Shown: positions 33,298-41,617 of the stretch, piece by piece
Layout of the letters: each line of letters opens with the position of its first letter
Position numbering within the stretch: the stretch's first letter is position 1
NCBI RefSeq assembly: GCF_003860525.1
Contig: NZ_CP034161.1
Location: forward strand, 2,108,001 to 2,172,000
Length of the DNA: 64,000 nt
Direction of reading: 5' to 3'
From: Epilithonimonas vandammei
GTDB lineage: Bacteria > Bacteroidota > Bacteroidia > Flavobacteriales > Weeksellaceae
Position numbers and translations under genes: made by a program
Notes under the pieces: generated by a model
The model's database searches: none
Told to the model about the DNA's origin: nothing
What the model saw: only the letters and a program-made list of their open reading frames with translations

Positions 33298-33900
33298 AGT
33301 TTCTTTCTGTTGATTCATTTCTTGGGAAATCTTCAACTTTTTTTATCGCAGGAAAAGGCGCATCTTCAGTTTAATGCTTAATCGAATTTTCTGTCAGGAC
33401 ATATTATCATTAAAATTGTTTCCTATGTGTTATATGCAAGTATTATCCTTCACGCTTTGGATGGATTAATTATTACTTTAAAAAATAAAAAAGCCGGAGC
33501 GAATTATCAATCCGACCAACGCGGAAGAGCCAGTAAATGGTATTCCCGAAATATGGGAATTCTTGAGACAATATTGTTGATTTTCTTAGTGATTCATTTT
33601 CAGAATTTCTGGTATGTCTACAAATTCGGAAAACCACCTTTGGATGAAAATGGAAATAAAGACCTTTATATTCATGTGATTACTGTTTTTAAAGAATGGT
33701 GCTATGTTATTATTTATGTCATATCAATGATTGCTTTATGTTATCATTTAATACACGGAATTTACAGCGCTGTCAGAACATTAGGATTATTTCATCCGAA
33801 GTTTGTCAAATGGTTCAAAACTGTTGGAATTGCTTATTCAATCATCATCAGTATTGGATTTGCCTTAATGCCGATTTATATATTCTTCACTTACCGTTAA
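33298..33900 (+). pseudogene. sdhC: sdhC remnant (succinate dehydrogenase cytochrome b subunit), 5'-truncated with in-frame stop
   Basis: The frame beginning at 33298 reads SFFLLIHFLGNLQLFLSQEK, runs to QFNA, meets TAA at 33379-33381 and continues in the same frame with SNFLSGH, KIVSYVLYASIILHALDGL to the stop at 33898-33900. This matches the helix I-helix V layout of Bacteroidota SdhC, with haem-type His residues, but the first helix start is missing and a stop interrupts it. A GTG at 33427 could start a 157-residue fragment, but that would not make a functional subunit. The left break coincides exactly with the 24-bp inverted repeat. Confidence 0.8.
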
Positions 33901-33911
33901 ATTGAAAACCT

Positions 33912-35724
33912 ATGATTTTAGATTCAAAAATACCGGAAGGTTCTTTAGAACAGAAATGGGAAAATTATAAAAAAACTGCCAAGCTTGTCAATCCCGCTAA
34001 CCGAAAAAAATTGGATATTATCGTTGTCGGAACGGGTTTAGCTGGAAGTTCTATTGTTGCATCTTTGGGCGAAATGGGTTATAATGTGAAATCCTTCTGT
34101 TTTCAGGACAGCCCTAGAAGAGCGCATTCTGTAGCTGCACAAGGCGGCGTAAATGCTGCCTAAAATTATAAAAATGACGGCGACAGTGTTTACAGAATGT
34201 TCGTTGACACTTTAAAAGGCGGAGATTTCAGAGCCCGTGAAGCCAATGTTTATCGTATGGCTGAATGCTCTTTAAATCTTATCGACCAAGCCATTGCACA
34301 AGGCGTTCCGTTCGGACGAGAATATGGAGGTTATCTGAATAACCGCTCTTTTGGAGGTGTCCAAGTGAGCCGGACTTTTTATGCGAGAGGACAAACCGGA
34401 CAACAATTGCTTTTAGGAGCTTATCAGGCTTTGATGCGACAAGTTGGAAAGAAAACTGTTCAGCTATTTTCAAGACACGAAATGCTGGATTTAGTAATGA
34501 TTGATGGAAAAGCACGAGGTATCATCGTCAGAAATTTAGACACCGGAGAAATTGAAAGACACGTTGCACACGCAGTTGTTTTGGCAACCGGCGGTTATGG
34601 AAAAATATATTATTTATCGACTTTGGCGATGGGTTGCAACCGCTCTGCAATTTGGCGGGCTCACAAAAAAGGAGCTTTGATGGCTTCCCCAAGCTGGATT
34701 CAGGTACACCCTACTTCACTTCCGCAGTCCGGAGATTATCAATCAAAATTAACTTTGATGTCAGAATCTTTGCGAAATGACGGCAGAATCTGGGTTCCGC
34801 TAAAAGAAAATGAGACCCCGAAAACCAAACGATATTCCTGAAAACGAAAGAGATTATTATCTGGAAAGACGATATCCTGCTTTTGGAAATTTGGCTCCGA
34901 GAGATATTTCATCAAGAGCTGCGAAAGAAAGAATTGATGCAGGTTTCGGAATCGGATGGTTGAAAAATGCAGTTTATCTTGATTTTTCGAAGGCCATTAA
35001 AGAACAGGGAAAAGAAAAAATTAAAGAGAAATACGGTAATTTATTTGATATGTATCTTAAAATCACCGGGTATGATGCCTACAAAGAACCAATGATGATT
35101 TCGCCTTCCGCGCACTTTTCGATGGGCGGACTCTGGGTGGATTATGAATTGATGACCACCATTCCAGGATTATTTGCTTTAGGAGAAGCTAATTTCGCAG
35201 ACCACGGAGCGAACCGCTTGGGTGCAAATTCCCTGCTTCAGGCATCTGTTGACGGCTATTTTATTGCACCTTATACTATTGCCAATTATTTATCCAATGA
35301 AATCCATACCGGAAAAATTTCAACGGATGACATTGAATTTGAAAAAGCTGAAAATCGTGTGAAACAGCAAATCGAAAGTTTTATCAATATCAACGGAACA
35401 AAAACGGTTGATTATTTTCATAAAACATTAGGAAAACTCCTTTACGATTACTGTGGTTTAGCACGAAATGAAAAAGGTTTAAAATATGCCATCAAAGAAA
35501 TCCGAAAACTGAAACAGGAATTTTATAAAGATGTAAAAGTTTCGGGACAAGGTAACACAATGAATACCGAACTCGAAAAAGCCGGTCGCGTTGCTAATTA
35601 TTTTGAAATTGGCGAACTGATGTGCTACGATGCTTTAACCCGAAACGAATCTTGTGGAGCGCATTTCCGGGAAGAGTACCAAACGCCCGACGGAGAAGCT
35701 TTAAGGTGTACGTCTTCAAACTAA
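33912..35724 (+). pseudogene. sdhA: sdhA remnant (succinate dehydrogenase flavoprotein), broken
   Basis: Three pieces align to a normal SdhA. The first (33912-34160) has the FAD motif [20 protein letters not shown] and [10 protein letters not shown], then an in-frame TAA at 34161-34163 where Lys is expected. Reading continues in frame ([13 protein letters not shown], 34164 on) to about 34810. There a frameshift moves to the frame that reads [20 protein letters not shown]. The 3' end breaks at EALR (about 35706), and the last residues CTSSN are encoded by the right inverted repeat. The protein lacks its last 50-60 residues. No sdhB follows. An intact copy is presumably elsewhere in the genome. 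Confidence 0.9.
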
Positions 35725-35730
35725 CTTGGA
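35707..35730. repeat. 24-bp inverted repeat, right copy
   Basis: Exact reverse complement of 33274-33297. Its last four bases (TGGA, 35727-35730) are also the first bases of the IS3-like element. It marks the 3' break of the sdhA remnant. Confidence 0.9.
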
Positions 35731-35764
35731 CATTTTATAATAAATCCTTAAGGAGTATTTAGGG

Positions 35765-36399
35765 TTATAAACTTAATAATTTCTGTTGAAAATACAACTG
35801 TCTTCTTTTTCGGATTGAATCCGATTTTATTTGTCTTCTTTTTTCCAAAATTTGCTCAGATCTTCCGAAGTAAACATCTGCCGGAGGAAGGTTTTTCAAA
35901 GATTCGTGATATCGCTTGTTGTTGTAGTTTTCTACGAATTTTTCTAAAGCTTCCACAAGTTCTTCAGGATGATAAAAATGATTGAGTTTTACCACATTTT
36001 TCATCGTTCTATGGTATCGTTCTGTTTTCCCTTGGGTTTGCGGATGCATCGGCTTTCCGTGAACCTGCTTCATCTTCAAATCGTCTTTCAGATAGGTTCT
36101 GAGTTCGTTTGATATGTAGCAGGAACCATTGTCTGAGAGTAATTTCGGTTTGGCTTTAGACTTCAACTTTGCTTTTTCAATCGCTGTATTTACCGTTCGT
36201 TTCACATCTTCGGCCTTCATCGAATCACAGAGTTCCCAATGGATGATATACCTGCTGTAGTCGTCTAAAACAGTGCTCAGATAGTACCAACCCCAACCAA
36301 TCACTTTAAAATAAGTGAAGTCTGTCTGCCACATTTGATGCACAAATTCTGTCTTATCCTTAAATTCATTTGCTGCTGAAAGAAGAAACCTAACGAAGT
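35765..36399 (-). pseudogene. IS3 orfB transposase, C-terminal part
   Basis: The fragment encodes the DDE integrase core: MWQTDFTYFKVIGWGWYYLS (first Asp), VLDDYSRYIIHWELCDSMKA, LLSDNGSCYISNELRTYL (second Asp) and HPQTQGKTERYHRTMKNVVK (Glu). It continues upstream into SAANEFKDKTEFVHQ before the IS110 insertion near 36393-36399. Joined to the upstream part across the insertion it gives an uninterrupted orfB. Confidence 0.9.
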
Positions 36400-36439
36400 G
36401 GTGATAAGTTTGCTTTTTAATAATAGTTTAGATAAAAAG

Positions 36440-36625
36440 TTAAAAAATTACATTTACAAACATATTGGAAAAAGCAGTAGGAAAAAGTCAGAGAAGTGGT
36501 TGATACAAAAATATCGTGTCGAACAATAAGTCCCTACTGCTTGTTTTCTGGAAACCGAATAGAATGCTGTTTATAAAGAGAAAAACTCTTATCACACTGG
36601 TTCATAAGAAAACAAAATTCCAATA
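36440..36625 (+). ncRNA. Candidate bridge RNA of the IS110 element
   Basis: The left-end region upstream of the transposase contains a 10-bp stem (AAGCAGTAGG, 36472-36481, with CCTACTGCTT, 36533-36542) around a 51-nt loop, and a second hairpin AAGAG/CTCTT (36576-36580/36586-36590). Next to the second hairpin ATAGAATG (36559-36566) equals the right element end (37649-37656), and CTTATCAC (36588-36595) is the reverse complement of the left end (36401-36408). This is the sense/antisense donor-guide arrangement of IS621-type bridge RNAs. The guides would leave a 12-nt gap, and no target guides were found, so the model is tentative. Limits of the RNA are approximate. Confidence 0.4.
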
Positions 36626-36641
36626 CATTTAAAGTAATTGT

Positions 36642-37613
36642 ATGGTAAATTTAGAAAAGAAAGTAGTAGGAATTGACGTAAGCTCAAAGTTTTTGACCAT
36701 AAGTTTCAAAAACGCACAAAACCAAGAAATCGTAATGAATATTGGCAATTTGAAAAAAGATATTTTAAGCTGTCTGAAAAAGTTAGACCAAAAGGATTAT
36801 AAAATTGTAGTAGAAGCCACCGGTTCTTACAGTAGCAAAATCCTTTACTATGCTTATTCAAAGGGATTTGATGTTTATCAGGTAAATCCTTTGACGATTA
36901 AAAAATATGCAGAAGTAAGAAACTTAATCAGTAAAACTGATGATGAAGATGCTAAATTAATCCGGGATTTTGGAGAGAAAATGGAAATTTGTCCTTTTGA
37001 ACCCAAAAAAGAGAATCTTGAATTTTTAGAACAGGAACTCAATCTTTTGCAGGATTTGGAACAGGAGAAAGCGAGATTTTCATTAAAATTAAAATCTCTG
37101 CGCCAAAAAGCAAGACTCAATAAAGAGGTGGTAAAACATTATGAAACATTGATTAATAATTTGCAAAAAGAGATAGAAAAACTTTTGAAACGATTGCCAA
37201 AACTGGAAGATGAGGAATTGCAAGAGAATAAAACTCTGCTCAAGAGCATTAATGGAATTGGAGAGAAAACCTCGCTCTTATTGCTGGTTGCAACGAACCA
37301 TTTCAAGAGTTTTGAACACTCAAAATCGGTAAGTAAATACTTTGGAGTTGCTCCAAGAATGTATCATTCCGGAAACAAAAAAATAACAATCGGCAAATGT
37401 CGAACAACCAAAGAATATATCCGAAGTGTCTTATTCATCTGCTCTTGGAGTGCGGTAAAATGCAATCCGCAATGCAAAGCCTTATATGAAAGGATTTTGG
37501 AAAAAGGGAAATGTAAAAAATTAGCTTTAATAGCAGTTTGCAACAAACTGCTACGACAAGCCTTTGGAATAATAAAATCTAAAAACAAATATCAACTGGA
37601 TTTTGCAAAATAA
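36642..37613 (+). CDS. IS110-family transposase/recombinase
   Basis: The 323-residue protein starts with a RuvC-like DEDD domain: VVGIDVSSKFLTISF (Asp about 11), VVEATGSYSSKILY (Glu about 58) and KTDDEDAKLIRDFG (Asp residues about 99-103). A coiled-coil follows (about 130-190), and then the Transposase_20 domain (LLKSINGIGEKTSLLLLVAT, about 199-218, with SKYFGVAPRMYHSGNK and C-terminal LRQAFGIIKS). Such enzymes use an element-encoded bridge RNA. The frame is intact. Start ATG at 36642, although it follows 240 bp of likely RNA. Confidence 0.93.
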   Translation: MVNLEKKVVGIDVSSKFLTISFKNAQNQEIVMNIGNLKKDILSCLKKLDQKDYKIVVEATGSYSSKILYYAYSKGFDVYQVNPLTIKKYAEVRNLISKTDDEDAKLIRDFGEKMEICPFEPKKENLEFLEQELNLLQDLEQEKARFSLKLKSLRQKARLNKEVVKHYETLINNLQKEIEKLLKRLPKLEDEELQENKTLLKSINGIGEKTSLLLLVATNHFKSFEHSKSVSKYFGVAPRMYHSGNKKITIGKCRTTKEYIRSVLFICSWSAVKCNPQCKALYERILEKGKCKKLALIAVCNKLLRQAFGIIKSKNKYQLDFAK

Positions 37614-37667
37614 CTAAAAAAATGAACCTAAAAATTTTGGAATATAACATAGAATGTTCGACGAAGT

Positions 37668-38055
37668 CAAAATGATTCGGTGCAGGAATTAAATCCCGCT
37701 GCTTCAAAATCCTGTAAACACTGGATTCTGAGATAAAGACACCTTGTTCATCGGTAATTTTGTGCGCCAGTTCTCTTGAGGAAAGCTCCGTATGTTCCAA
37801 AGCGATTTCTACGACCAAATCTTTTTGTTCTTCCGGAATGCTGTTCCATTGTCTTTTAGATGTTCTTTTGGACGTTTCCAAGCCATCGTAGCCGTTTTCA
37901 AGGTATTTCTGATACCACTTATAGAAAGTACTTCTTGCAATCCCAAAGCTTTTCAAGGTTCGTTTTACACCAATTTCACTCGTAGTAACTTCTTGAATAA
38001 TTTCGTATTTCTCACTTGCTGATAATCTCATAAACTTTCTGTATTTATGGGTCAA
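37668..38055 (-). pseudogene. IS3 orfB transposase, N-terminal part
   Basis: This half starts with a TTG at 38053-38055 that overlaps the orfA stop by 2 nt, so translation coupling or programmed frameshift could link them. It has a helix-turn-helix (VKRTLKSFGIARSTFYKWYQKYL) and the HTH_21 region (ELAHKITDEQGVFISESSVYRILKQRDLIPAPNHFDFV). The natural frame then passes into the IS110 element near 37661-37667, where it picks up foreign residues and stops at 37579. The C-terminal half lies at 35765-36399. Confidence 0.88.
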
Positions 38056-38435
38056 TCCAGCATGTCTAAGCTTTTTTTTACAATGTCATAGCGCAGAACC
38101 AAATCGGCAACCATTTCCTTCAGTCGGGCATTCTCTTTCTTTAAATCCGACACTTCATCACTCGTGGCTTCTCTAATAACATCGCCATTGAGCCGTTTTT
38201 TACCGGCTTCCATAAATTCTTTGTTCCAGGAATAAAACTGAGATTGGGCAATATTATGCTGTCGGCATAGTTCCGCTACAGAAGTTTCTGCACGAAGCCC
38301 TTCCATTACGATTAAAATTTTCTGCTCGGCTGTAAAGATCCTCCTTGTATTTTTACGGATGTCTTTTACGAATTTTTCGGAACTTTTCTTTTTAGGTGTT
38401 TCCATAATTAAATGTAATTCTTTTTTTGAAAACAC
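38052..38435 (-). CDS. IS3 orfA (helix-turn-helix transposase subunit)
   Basis: This 117-127-residue protein has a Transposase_8-type helix-turn-helix (TAEQKILIVMEGLRAETSVAELCRQHNIAQSQFYSWNKEFM, about 35-75) and a C-terminal leucine-zipper-like helix (DLKKENARLKEMVADLVLRYDIVKKSLDML). It is the DNA-binding partner of orfB in IS3 elements. ATG at 38403-38405 (METPKKKS) is the likelier start, since the longer frame overlaps the terminal repeat. It is intact, but without orfB the element cannot transpose alone. Confidence 0.88.
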   Translation of the reverse strand: MFSKKELHLIMETPKKKSSEKFVKDIRKNTRRIFTAEQKILIVMEGLRAETSVAELCRQHNIAQSQFYSWNKEFMEAGKKRLNGDVIREATSDEVSDLKKENARLKEMVADLVLRYDIVKKSLDMLD

Positions 38436-38496
38436 TCCTTAACTTTTATACTATATAGTGTCTACTTTTTGCTGACGATTTACAGTGATGATTAAG

Positions 38497-38937
38497 CTAA
38501 TTTATTGGTATATTTGCCCTGCGTAATTTTTTAAAAAAAAATTTGCACAGGTTTTCATTGATGGTGATGGTATGCCCGTCAGCATAAACCTGAGCGAGAT
38601 GTTCGAAGGTATTTTTCAGACCAACTTTAAGGCTATGTTCTTCATTCCCTTTTTTATTGACAATCTTATTATAGACCACGAAGTTTAAAATGCCTTCCTG
38701 AACGATAATTTTTACTGATATTTTTGAATTTTCTTCTGCATTAAAACCGTATTTAAAAGCATTTTCGATAAAATTAATCAGAATAAATGGTGCAATTTTC
38801 AGCTTTTTCAAGTCTCCTATTTCGGTGTAATTAAAATCCAGACTGCTGTCTGATAGCAACAGCAAAACCAGGCCTGTATGGTACAAAACTTTTTTTACGC
38901 AAAATATTTGGTTTGATGTCTCTCCAGCATTGTACAA
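38497..38937 (-). pseudogene. Sensor histidine kinase fragment (LytS/His_kinase type)
   Basis: The fragment keeps part of the ATPase domain: LKKLKIAPFILINFIENAFKYGF (N-box, with the usual IQPH-like region changed to IAPF), a beta-strand region and VGLKNTFEHLAQVYADGHTI. Upstream of it the sequence NAGETSNQI fits the phosphoacceptor domain but is separated from the rest by a frame-disturbed stretch, and no N-terminal half is present. It lies against the right end of the IS3 element and probably lost its 5' part there or earlier. It cannot be functional. Confidence 0.7.
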
Positions 38938-39088
38938 AAGTACTGCGAAAATTTTATATTGAGATCACGTTTTATATATCCTTGCTCCTGCCCTTTCTGT
39001 ACAATTTCAAAATAAATATTTTCGATTTTATTCTTTTTAACAGCCGGCAATATTTTTATTTATTCATCAGTCACAGTTCCCAAATAGT

Positions 39089-39123
39089 AAAATGGCGAAG
39101 ACTATACAGTTTTCGCCATTTTT
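39089..39123 (-). terminator. Terminator of the fructan operon
   Basis: AAATGGCGAA (39090-39099) pairs with TTCGCCATTT (39112-39121) with a 12-nt loop; T-runs follow on both strands. It lies 30 bp past the fructokinase stop. Confidence 0.85.
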
Positions 39124-39152
39124 CATTGACTATAAATAAATTGAAAATTTGA

Positions 39153-40061
39153 TTAAACTCTTTCTTTCAGAAAATTGTCTATTTCTTCATTTCTAAGTTT
39201 AGGATTTGCACCACTATAACTTGCTACCAAAGCTCCTACAGCACTTGCAAAATCCAATGCCGTTTCAGGATTTTTATCGGACAACAATTTAGCAATCAAA
39301 CTCGCCAGAAAAGAATCACCTGCGCCAACCGTATCTGCCACTTTTACAGGATAACCACCGTGTTGGTAAATATTGCCATTCCATAATAATAATGAACCGT
39401 GTTTTCCCAAAGTCACGCAGATGGATTTGGTACTGGTTTTTTCTGAGATAAACTGAATATTTTCTTCCAGATTATCAGATTGAAAACCTAATTCTGAAGC
39501 AATTTCCAAGATTTCCTCATCATTGAATTTGATGAAATCTGCTTTGTTCATTAATTGTTGTAAAACTTCAATATTATAAAAAGGCTTTCTCAGATTCACA
39601 TCAAAAACTTTGAACATTTTAGGATTAAAATTCAGCAAACTGAAAAGTGTATTTCTAGAGACATCATTCCTACAACTCAGGCTTCCAAAGAAAAAAACAT
39701 CAGCATTTTGAACAATATTTTGAACATTTTCATTCAATTCTATAAAATCCCAGGCGGATGGAAATTTGATTTCATAGGTCGCGGAACCACGCTCGTTCAA
39801 TGTTACCTGGACAATACCCGTATCATAATCCTGAGTGGTAATAATCCCTCTGGTATCAAGTTGATTTTCTTTGATGTAATCACAAATTACCTTTCCGTCC
39901 TCATCATTACCAACCGCACTTATCATCGCCACCGGAAATCCAAATGAAGCGGTTCTCAAAGCCAGATTGAGCGGAGCACCACCGATTTTCTTTTCTTCTC
40001 CAAATACATCGAAGAGCACTTCTCCATAACTGACTGCATTTATTTTTTTATTAAGGAACAT
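39153..40061 (-). CDS. Fructokinase (PfkB family)
   Basis: The 302-residue PfkB-type sugar kinase phosphorylates a hexose with ATP, here most likely fructose. It has an N-terminal YGEVLFDVFGEEKKIGGAPLNLALRTASFG (about 11-40; GGAPxN substrate motif), a central KFNDEEILEIA and the C-terminal signature VADTVGAGDSFLASLIAKLL (about 242-261; catalytic Asp about 250). It is the last gene of the fructan locus, 3 bp after a GH32-like gene. Adjacent genes release and import fructose, which supports this substrate. Confidence 0.92.
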   Translation of the reverse strand: MFLNKKINAVSYGEVLFDVFGEEKKIGGAPLNLALRTASFGFPVAMISAVGNDEDGKVICDYIKENQLDTRGIITTQDYDTGIVQVTLNERGSATYEIKFPSAWDFIELNENVQNIVQNADVFFFGSLSCRNDVSRNTLFSLLNFNPKMFKVFDVNLRKPFYNIEVLQQLMNKADFIKFNDEEILEIASELGFQSDNLEENIQFISEKTSTKSICVTLGKHGSLLLWNGNIYQHGGYPVKVADTVGAGDSFLASLIAKLLSDKNPETALDFASAVGALVASYSGANPKLRNEEIDNFLKERV

Positions 40062-40064
40062 TAA

Positions 40065-41606
40065 TTAAGGATTTTTAACATTAATATTACTGAATGAACT
40101 GTCCGCAGTACCAAAAATACTCCATTTTTTGTTAACAACATCATACACACGATTGCTGAACGCCAGCTTATCATTCACATAGACCACACAAAGATCATTG
40201 CTGATGAAAACTGTTAAATTATAGTTTGTTCCCGAGATTCCAGACAAAGGATAAGAATTGGCAAAATCCTCACTTCCGCCATTTATTACATAGCTTGCAC
40301 TCCTGTTAGCAGAAGGTTCAAATGAAATTTTAAACCCATTCTTTCCGTCATTATCCTGAGCCAAAATCAATCCAGATTTTCCACTAGCAGAAGCGTTCAA
40401 CGTAAAGCTGATCTGATTGGCCTTCTGGAGTTTCCCGAACATTACCTGGGAATTCGCAGAAAGGTTAAAGCTATTACCGCTCTGAGAAGCATTTCCTGTA
40501 ATCTTATCTATGGAAAGCGGAGCATTTTGCGCGAATACAGATTGCAAGGTAGAAACAGGTTTTACCGCCAACGTTCCATCCGGATTCTGAACTAATTGAT
40601 GTGCTACGAGATTTCCCGCCCAATCTTTTCCACCGGTGTTGCTTTCAGGGACTTTTCTTGCAGTCCAACCTACCAGATAACGGTTGGCATTGTCCGAAAC
40701 GGTTTTTGCAGCATAGAGATAAGAGCCGTCCAATCGGTCATTCGTTGGCGTTGTCCAAGGTCCGTTTGGTGAACTAGCCATTCTGTAATGTGTTCCGCTG
40801 TTGTTGCTCCAGTTTTCAGAAAAAACAAGATACCAGTAATTGCCCATTTTGAAAAGGTTGGGACATTCTAGCATAATGTAATTTTCCGAAGAAGTTGTCG
40901 TGTAAATTGGATTTTCCACCTTCCAATTTCCGCTGGCAGGATTGGTTGTGGTAAATTTCAGCACCACTGCTTTTTTATCCGAAGTCTGTGCAGAAACCAG
41001 CATCCAGTATTTTCCATCTTCCGCATTATACAAAACGTGCGGGTCTCGGAATTCATAATCATAATAGCCAGCCGGAGCAGTAATTTTAAAATTTTTCACT
41101 TTCGTCCAGTTTTTCATATCCGTACTTGTTGCCAAAAGCACACTTTCCCTCGGATTACCCGCTAAAAACGAAGCAATTGCATTGTGCCCGGTGTAATAGT
41201 AATAATACGTATTTCCGACTTTTACCAAACTCCCCGTTCCAACACCAAAATCCGGTTCGGAAGCCGTTCCGTAGGGAATTTGTCTTCCCTGATAGGTAAA
41301 ATCCTTGAAATTGGTCGTCTCAAAGCTGTGAATGTCGTGAAACCCTTCGCCTGCAGGTTTAGTTTTAGCATCGTGCAGAAAGAAAAGATGGAATTTTCCG
41401 TTTTCGTAATAGGGCATTACATCACCAACATAACCTGCAGTGTAATAAGGATTAGTAGTTCCCATCCATTGATTGGGCGGCTGCGGAAAGATGTTGGTCT
41501 GTCTGAAAATATCTTCCGGATTCACATCAGCCACCGAATCCTGATTCTGGCAAGAATAAATTGCTAAAGCCATCACAGCGGCTAAATATATTTTTCTGAT
41601 TGTCAT
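40065..41606 (-). CDS. GH32-like lipoprotein (candidate surface levanase/inulinase)
   Basis: The 513-residue protein has a lipoprotein signal (MTIRKIYLAAVMALAIYSCQ, Cys about 19). A five-blade beta-propeller region contains YVGDVMPYYENGKFHLFFLHD (about 59-79), FRDPHVLYN near 186 and LECPNLFKMG near 246. These match the three acidic residues of GH32 (nucleophile Asp, RDP Asp, EC Glu), although the WMNDPNG motif is replaced by VGDVMP. A C-terminal beta-sandwich (about 375-513) follows. It probably cuts fructans at the cell surface, while the second GH32 acts in the periplasm or outside. Endo or exo mode is not visible. Confidence 0.85.
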   Translation of the reverse strand: MTIRKIYLAAVMALAIYSCQNQDSVADVNPEDIFRQTNIFPQPPNQWMGTTNPYYTAGYVGDVMPYYENGKFHLFFLHDAKTKPAGEGFHDIHSFETTNFKDFTYQGRQIPYGTASEPDFGVGTGSLVKVGNTYYYYYTGHNAIASFLAGNPRESVLLATSTDMKNWTKVKNFKITAPAGYYDYEFRDPHVLYNAEDGKYWMLVSAQTSDKKAVVLKFTTTNPASGNWKVENPIYTTTSSENYIMLECPNLFKMGNYWYLVFSENWSNNSGTHYRMASSPNGPWTTPTNDRLDGSYLYAAKTVSDNANRYLVGWTARKVPESNTGGKDWAGNLVAHQLVQNPDGTLAVKPVSTLQSVFAQNAPLSIDKITGNASQSGNSFNLSANSQVMFGKLQKANQISFTLNASASGKSGLILAQDNDGKNGFKISFEPSANRSASYVINGGSEDFANSYPLSGISGTNYNLTVFISNDLCVVYVNDKLAFSNRVYDVVNKKWSIFGTADSSFSNINVKNP

Positions 41607-41617
41607 TGATTCTGATA

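Larger units (their letters stand above)
36393..37667 (+). mobile_element. IS110-family element inserted in IS3 orfB
   Basis: ACGAAGT occurs at both junctions (36393-36399 and 37661-37667). Removing the 1268 bases between one copy restores the IS3 orfB frame as PNHFDFVRFLLSAANEF. The element has a long non-coding left end (about 240 bp), the transposase, and a short right end (about 50 bp), which is the IS110-group rather than IS1111-group layout. There are no terminal inverted repeats and no duplication beyond the 7-bp shared core, as expected for this family. Confidence 0.9.
35727..38464 (-). mobile_element. IS3-family element interrupted by an IS110-family element
   Basis: The outer ends resemble imperfect inverted repeats: 35727 onward TGGACATTTTATAATAAATC and, reversed from 38464, TAGACACTATATAGTATAAA; both then share TTAAGGAGT. 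Inside are orfA, split orfB and the nested IS110 element of 1268 bp. Without the insert the element would be about 1.47 kb, normal for IS3. I see no target duplication (flanks AACT and TTTT), so one side was probably rearranged. Confidence 0.8.

Noticed and set aside
36483..36530. GTCGAAC and AGTGGTTGATA inside the first loop as guides to element ends
   Set aside because: These match the ends in the reverse sense order to known bridge RNAs, unlike the matches in the second loop. They may be chance in AT-rich DNA.
35723..38468. Target-site duplication of the IS3-like element
   Set aside because: Flanks AACT (35723-35726) and TTTT (38465-38468) do not match, so I do not claim one.
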